64,000 bases of DNA. Origin: Mesorhizobium sp. CA14 (GTDB lineage Bacteria > Pseudomonadota > Alphaproteobacteria > Rhizobiales > Rhizobiaceae). Of the stretch, positions 60,707 through 64,000 are shown one piece after another. Location of the stretch: NCBI RefSeq assembly GCF_020165195.1, contig NZ_JAIUHR010000015.1, positions 1 through 64,000 on the forward strand. Reading direction: 5' to 3'. The first letter of the stretch is position 1. The number at the start of each line of letters is the position of its first letter. The notes under the pieces are model-generated. The model was not told the DNA's origin and did no database searches. It saw only the letters and a program-made list of their open reading frames with translations. The translations under genes and the position numbers were made by a program.

Positions 60707-61156
60707 ATGTACAAGAAAATCCTGATCGCCACCGACGGTTCGGAACTCGCCCAAAAGGGCGTCGTCCACGGGCTTGAGCTGGCCAAGGGACTCGGCGCCG
60801 CTGTCGCCTTCCTCACCGTCTCCGAGCCGTTCCCGACGCTGGCCTGGGGCGGCGCCATGGCCGGCTATGTCGCCGCCGACGAGCTCACCAATTACCAGGA
60901 AAGCGCGCGCAAATATGCCCGCGAGCTGCTCGACAAATGCAAGGCCGAGGCGGATGCGAAAGGCATCGGTGCGAAAACCCTGCACATCGAGAACCAGACG
61001 CCTGCCGAGGCGATCCTCGAGGTGGCTGCCGCGGAGGCCTGCGACCTGATAGTCATGGCCTCGCATGGCCGCCGCGGGCTGGGGCGCCTTGTGCTCGGCA
61101 GCCAGACGGCGGAGGTGGTGTCGCTGACGCAAATCCCGGTGCTGGTGGTCCGGTAG
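60707..61156 (+). CDS. Universal stress protein (UspA family)
   Basis: 149 residues, one Usp domain. MYKKILIATDGSELAQKGV gives the first strand, and the ATP-binding loop is GRRGLGRLVLGSQT (GxxGxxxxGS type). LIVMASHGRRG is the preceding strand. These are cytosolic nucleotide-binding proteins induced in stasis and stress. Core chromosome. Confidence 0.93.
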   Translation: MYKKILIATDGSELAQKGVVHGLELAKGLGAAVAFLTVSEPFPTLAWGGAMAGYVAADELTNYQESARKYARELLDKCKAEADAKGIGAKTLHIENQTPAEAILEVAAAEACDLIVMASHGRRGLGRLVLGSQTAEVVSLTQIPVLVVR

Positions 61157-61193
61157 GCTCCGCCGATATTCAGGTGATGCCGGCCTACGAACG

Positions 61194-61323
61194 ATGGTTT
61201 CCTGCGCTTCCGGTGCTCACGTACTTCAAGTACGCTCCGCTCCGGCCTTCGCCGGCCGAAGCCCTCATAAATGTCCCGTCCTATACAGGCTACGGCCGGC
61301 GTAGGCCGGTTCTCGGAAACCAT
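61194..61323. repeat. Intergenic inverted-repeat element
   Basis: Bounded by ATGGTTTCC and GGAAACCAT about 110 bp apart. Inside are smaller dyads (GTACTTCAAGTAC, CCGGCCTTCGCCGG, GGCCGGCGTAGGCCGG-like). It could be a small non-autonomous mobile or palindromic element; there is no coding capacity. It fills most of the gap between the stress protein and carboxypeptidase genes. Confidence 0.55.
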
Positions 61324-61433
61324 CATTCTCCGCGCGGCCTGACCTGAATCTCGACAGACCCCGGGCCGTCGTCGCCATTTTGCCACTTGCCAAAAGGGGC
61401 CGTCCATACATGACGAAGTCGAAAGGCGCCGCT

Positions 61434-62492
61434 CTACTGCGCCGGCGGCAGCAGCGGTGAGCTGGGCGAGGCCAGGTCCGGCGACGGCAGATCGGACGCC
61501 GGCTGGCCCGGCAGCGTCGAGGCTGGCGTCGCTTGATTCGGCGTCGACAGTCCCGGCAAACCCGAGTCCGGCGGCGTCATGCCGGGCAGCGGCGAGGCCG
61601 GCTGTTGCCCGGAATACATCAGCCTGGGCTGGCCGGCATCGGCTATCGTCGGCCCGAGACTCCGCTGGATCAGCGCCTCGACATGGTTGTTGCGCTGGCG
61701 CGCGCTGTCGGCGCCCATCACCACCACGATCAGATGCCGCCCATCGGCATTGTAGGAGGTGACGATGTTGTAGCCGGAAGCTCTTATGTAGCCGGTCTTG
61801 ATGCCGTCGACGCCGCGCACGCGGCCCAGCATGTCGTTATGGCCGCGCACCAGCCGGCCGCGGAACATGAAGTCGCTTTCGGAAAAATAGTGGAAGTGCT
61901 GCGGGAAGCGCTTTTCCAGCGCCATGCCCAGCACCGCCATGTCGCGCGCTGTCGTCACCTGACCGTCGTCGGGCAGGCCGCAGGCGTTGCGGAAATTGGT
62001 GCCGGTCATGCCGAGCGAGCGCGCCTTGGCGGTCATCATGGCGGCGAACTGGTCCTCTGAGCCGCCGCCCAGATATTCGCCCACCGCCACCGCCACGTCG
62101 TTTGCCGACTTCACCACCATGGCGCGGATGGCGGAATCGACGTCGATTGTCTCGCCGCGCCGGAAGCGCAGCTTCGTCGGCGGCTGCGAGGCGGCGTGGT
62201 CGGAAACCGGGATCTGCGTCTGCTTGGTGACGCGGCCGCTCTCCAGCGCCTCGAACAGCATGTAGAGCGTCATCATCTTGGTCAGCGAGGCGGGATAGCG
62301 CTGCGCCGTGGAATTGACCTCGAACAAGGTCTTGCCGGTCGAGGCGTCGACCACGATCGCCGCATATTTCTGCGGCTTCGCCGGCACGGCAAGCACGCTT
62401 TCAGGCGGCGCGGCCGTGGTGCAGCCGGCGACCAGCAGGAGCAGGGCCATCGCGGCGATGAGTTTCTGGAGGATGAGGAAGGGACGGGGCAA
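61434..62492 (-). CDS. D-alanyl-D-alanine carboxypeptidase (PBP5/6-like), lipoprotein
   Basis: 352 residues. A signal peptide with lipobox LVAGC (20-24) predicts membrane anchoring. The SxxK active site is SLTK (69-72), then SAN in MVVKSANDVAVAVG (SxN), and KTG in VDGIKTGYIRASG. It trims the pentapeptide side chain of peptidoglycan. The C-terminal 70 residues are Pro/Ser/Gly rich and disordered, replacing the usual PBP5 C-terminal amphipathic anchor. Core chromosome. Confidence 0.92.
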   Translation of the reverse strand: MPRPFLILQKLIAAMALLLLVAGCTTAAPPESVLAVPAKPQKYAAIVVDASTGKTLFEVNSTAQRYPASLTKMMTLYMLFEALESGRVTKQTQIPVSDHAASQPPTKLRFRRGETIDVDSAIRAMVVKSANDVAVAVGEYLGGGSEDQFAAMMTAKARSLGMTGTNFRNACGLPDDGQVTTARDMAVLGMALEKRFPQHFHYFSESDFMFRGRLVRGHNDMLGRVRGVDGIKTGYIRASGYNIVTSYNADGRHLIVVVMGADSARQRNNHVEALIQRSLGPTIADAGQPRLMYSGQQPASPLPGMTPPDSGLPGLSTPNQATPASTLPGQPASDLPSPDLASPSSPLLPPAQ

Positions 62493-62633
62493 GACGGTTC
62501 TAAAGCTGTTGCTGAGATGCGGCGAAGCTAACGTAACGCATGTGCCGCGTCCAACGGGTTAACGGCGATAACAAGGCATTTGCCCAGGTTTTGGGAGGCG
62601 GAGCAGGGTTCTTTGCCTTCGACGCTGGCGCCG

Positions 62634-62760
62634 CCCCCTCATCCGGCCGCTACGCGGCCACCTTCTCCCCGTGGGGAGAAGAGGCTGGCGCCGACGCCGA
62701 CAGTCTCCTCTCCCCTTGGGGAGAGGTCAGCCGAGCGAAGCGGAGGCTGGGTGAGGGGCC
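62634..62760. repeat. Second family of palindromic intergenic repeats
   Basis: Two adjacent dyad units: CCGGCCGCTACGCGGCC with TTCTCCCCGTGGGGAGAA, and CTCTCCCCTTGGGGAGAG with GAGCGAAGCGGA. The outer ends (CCCCTCA and TGAGGGG) are also inverted. This is a mosaic rhizobial repeat, distinct from the 6-73 type. The surrounding gap (62493-62845) has no gene. Confidence 0.7.
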
Positions 62761-62845
62761 GTCCACGCCTGGCTCGCACCCCCGCTTTGCCTTCCGCCCC
62801 ACCTTTCCGTTAATATGCGCGCGGCTTGGTTTGGGGGGATCGGCA

Positions 62846-64000
62846 ATGTCGGAAATCGCCACGGGTACGACCTCGCTTCTGCGGGCATCGCTCAGCCGCA
62901 CCGGCAAATGGGCGGCGAGCTTCGCCTTTATCAGCGGCGCGGTCGGTGACGTGCTTAACCCGCTCGGGCCGTTTGCCGCCTATATCGCGCTCGGCGCCGC
63001 GGTCGCGGCGTTGATCATCGCCATCGCCATGGTGCTGCGCCTGGTGTTGGCGGCTAAAGCCATGCCGGCGCTGATCTTCGCCACCAGCGCCGCAGCAATC
63101 GCCGGCGGCGTCTACGGCATCCAGCAGCAAACGAGCTCGCAGAACGGCGTGATCGCCAATCTCGTGCCGGCGGTGGCCGAGCTGCAGCAGTCGCTGGGCA
63201 TCGTCTCGCAAAAGGTGGCTAAGATCGAAAAGACCGTCACCGAAACCCAGAAAACCGTCGAAGCGGTCAAGAAATCCACCGACACGGTGGCGAAGACGAC
63301 CGAGGAGATCGCGCAGACCCAGACCAAGCAGACCGCGCAAGGCGCCGAGACGCAGAAGACCGTGGAGGCGGTCAAGCAGACCACCGACAGCTTGGCCGTT
63401 GGCCAGCAACAGCAGCAGGCGCAGGCGGACAAGCTGCAGGCGACGACCGAGCAGATCTCCGCTTCCATCGACACGATCGCCAAGGGCTTTGCGCAGCTTG
63501 CGGCGCAGGGCGGCGCGATCGCCGACCCGAAGCGCCCGGACGAGTTTTATCACAATGCCCGCGTCTACGAGCTGGCCGGCGACATGCTCAACGCCCGCCG
63601 TTCCTACCTCGCCTTTGCCGGCTTCGATGTCGACGCGATCGACCCCTACACGCGCTTCGCCACGCTGCTGAGGGTCCAGGACGGCAAGGCCGGCGCCCGC
63701 GAAGTGTTCGGAACGTTGGCGGAAAAGGCCAAGGCGCCGTCGATCAAGCTCGTCCATCTTTTGCAGTTCGACGACGCCCAGCGGCTTGACAAGCTCAACG
63801 CCTTCATCGCCGCCAACCCGGATTACGCGCCGGCTTACTTTCTCCTGGCGCAGGAATTCTCCGAGGATCGTCTCGGCAGCCAGACGCTCGCCGACAAGCG
63901 CAGCGAAGCGCAGGCGCTGACCAAGTTCGTTTCCTATGAGAAGGATGGCGGCCTGCTCAAATATTTCGTCGATCAGACGCAACTGGCCGACTGGCTCGAC
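62846..64000 (+). CDS. Coiled-coil inner-membrane protein, 3' end beyond the window
   Basis: 385 codons are open to the window edge with no stop. Two or three hydrophobic segments (about 45-70 and 75-90) precede a long heptad-rich coiled coil (about 105-205) with repeated ETQKTVEAVK units (two near-copies, about 38 residues apart). A helical, TPR-like region follows (FYHNARVYELAGDMLNARRS). ATG 62846 is the first start. No family recognised with confidence. A long minus-strand frame covering the same DNA lacks any motif and is taken as a shadow. Confidence 0.75.
   Translation, partial: MSEIATGTTSLLRASLSRTGKWAASFAFISGAVGDVLNPLGPFAAYIALGAAVAALIIAIAMVLRLVLAAKAMPALIFATSAAAIAGGVYGIQQQTSSQNGVIANLVPAVAELQQSLGIVSQKVAKIEKTVTETQKTVEAVKKSTDTVAKTTEEIAQTQTKQTAQGAETQKTVEAVKQTTDSLAVGQQQQQAQADKLQATTEQISASIDTIAKGFAQLAAQGGAIADPKRPDEFYHNARVYELAGDMLNARRSYLAFAGFDVDAIDPYTRFATLLRVQDGKAGAREVFGTLAEKAKAPSIKLVHLLQFDDAQRLDKLNAFIAANPDYAPAYFLLAQEFSEDRLGSQTLADKRSEAQALTKFVSYEKDGGLLKYFVDQTQLADWLD

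Noticed and set aside
62810..63982. Minus-strand open frame of 390 codons
   Set aside because: Low-complexity Leu/Arg/Gly sequence antisense to a better plus-strand gene that has membrane and coiled-coil features.

Overview
The window looks like a chromosome segment of a Mesorhizobium-like member of the Rhizobiales. This is an inference from the high GC content, the short GC-rich palindromic intergenic repeats, a ROSE-type RNA thermometer before hsp20, and Ti-type traA/traC/traD genes. Ordinary chromosome is seen only at the two ends. On the left is a MocR/PdxR-type regulator (150-1622). On the right are tRNA-Arg(CCG), a DUF1003 membrane protein, a universal stress protein, a D,D-carboxypeptidase lipoprotein and the start of a coiled-coil membrane protein (58980-64000).

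Nearly everything between (about 1652-58980, 57 kb) reads as a composite island stacked at the 3' end of tRNA-Arg. The tRNA 3' end recurs three times in the same orientation: a degenerate copy at 1652, a good 46-bp copy at 34849, and the intact tRNA at 58980. These split the island into a left segment of about 33 kb and a right segment of about 24 kb.

Left segment. It opens with a 1457-residue NACHT-like NTPase fused to a C-terminal PD-(D/E)xK nuclease. Next come an HTH protein, integrase debris and a PIN/DUF433 toxin-antitoxin pair. A 15-kb five-gene operon follows (24879 to 9804, minus strand): a giant DUF1998-type helicase, a SNF2/DrmD-like helicase, a DrmMI-like adenine methylase, a Rad50-like zinc-hook ATPase and an HNH nuclease. 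It resembles class 1 DISARM but lacks drmC and ends in different effectors. After IS110 debris comes a compact plus-strand operon: an atypical TMP-kinase-like protein, an AlkZ-like winged-helix protein lacking the catalytic glutamines, a B12-binding radical SAM enzyme, a 136-residue small protein and a nucleotidyltransferase. It may be an undescribed modification or natural-product locus. A serine recombinase module closes the segment.

Right segment. A tyrosine integrase is followed by a heat/stress module: HtrA, two Hsp20 proteins (one behind a ROSE-like thermometer), two proteins sharing a DUF, one of them fused to an NDUFS4-like domain, an extra RNA polymerase omega-like subunit, an SPW membrane protein, a KaiB-KaiC-histidine kinase operon, a Crp-type regulator and FtsH. 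It resembles transmissible heat-resistance loci but with clock-type signalling. Next are traC/traD, oriT and the relaxase traA with no type IV secretion genes, so this segment looks mobilizable rather than self-conjugative. An AlpA/XRE control region, a two-gene HEPN plus PD-(D/E)xK candidate defence operon, and a Fic protein behind a repeated operator lead up to the tRNA.

All functional calls come from reading motifs and gene order; no database search was possible.
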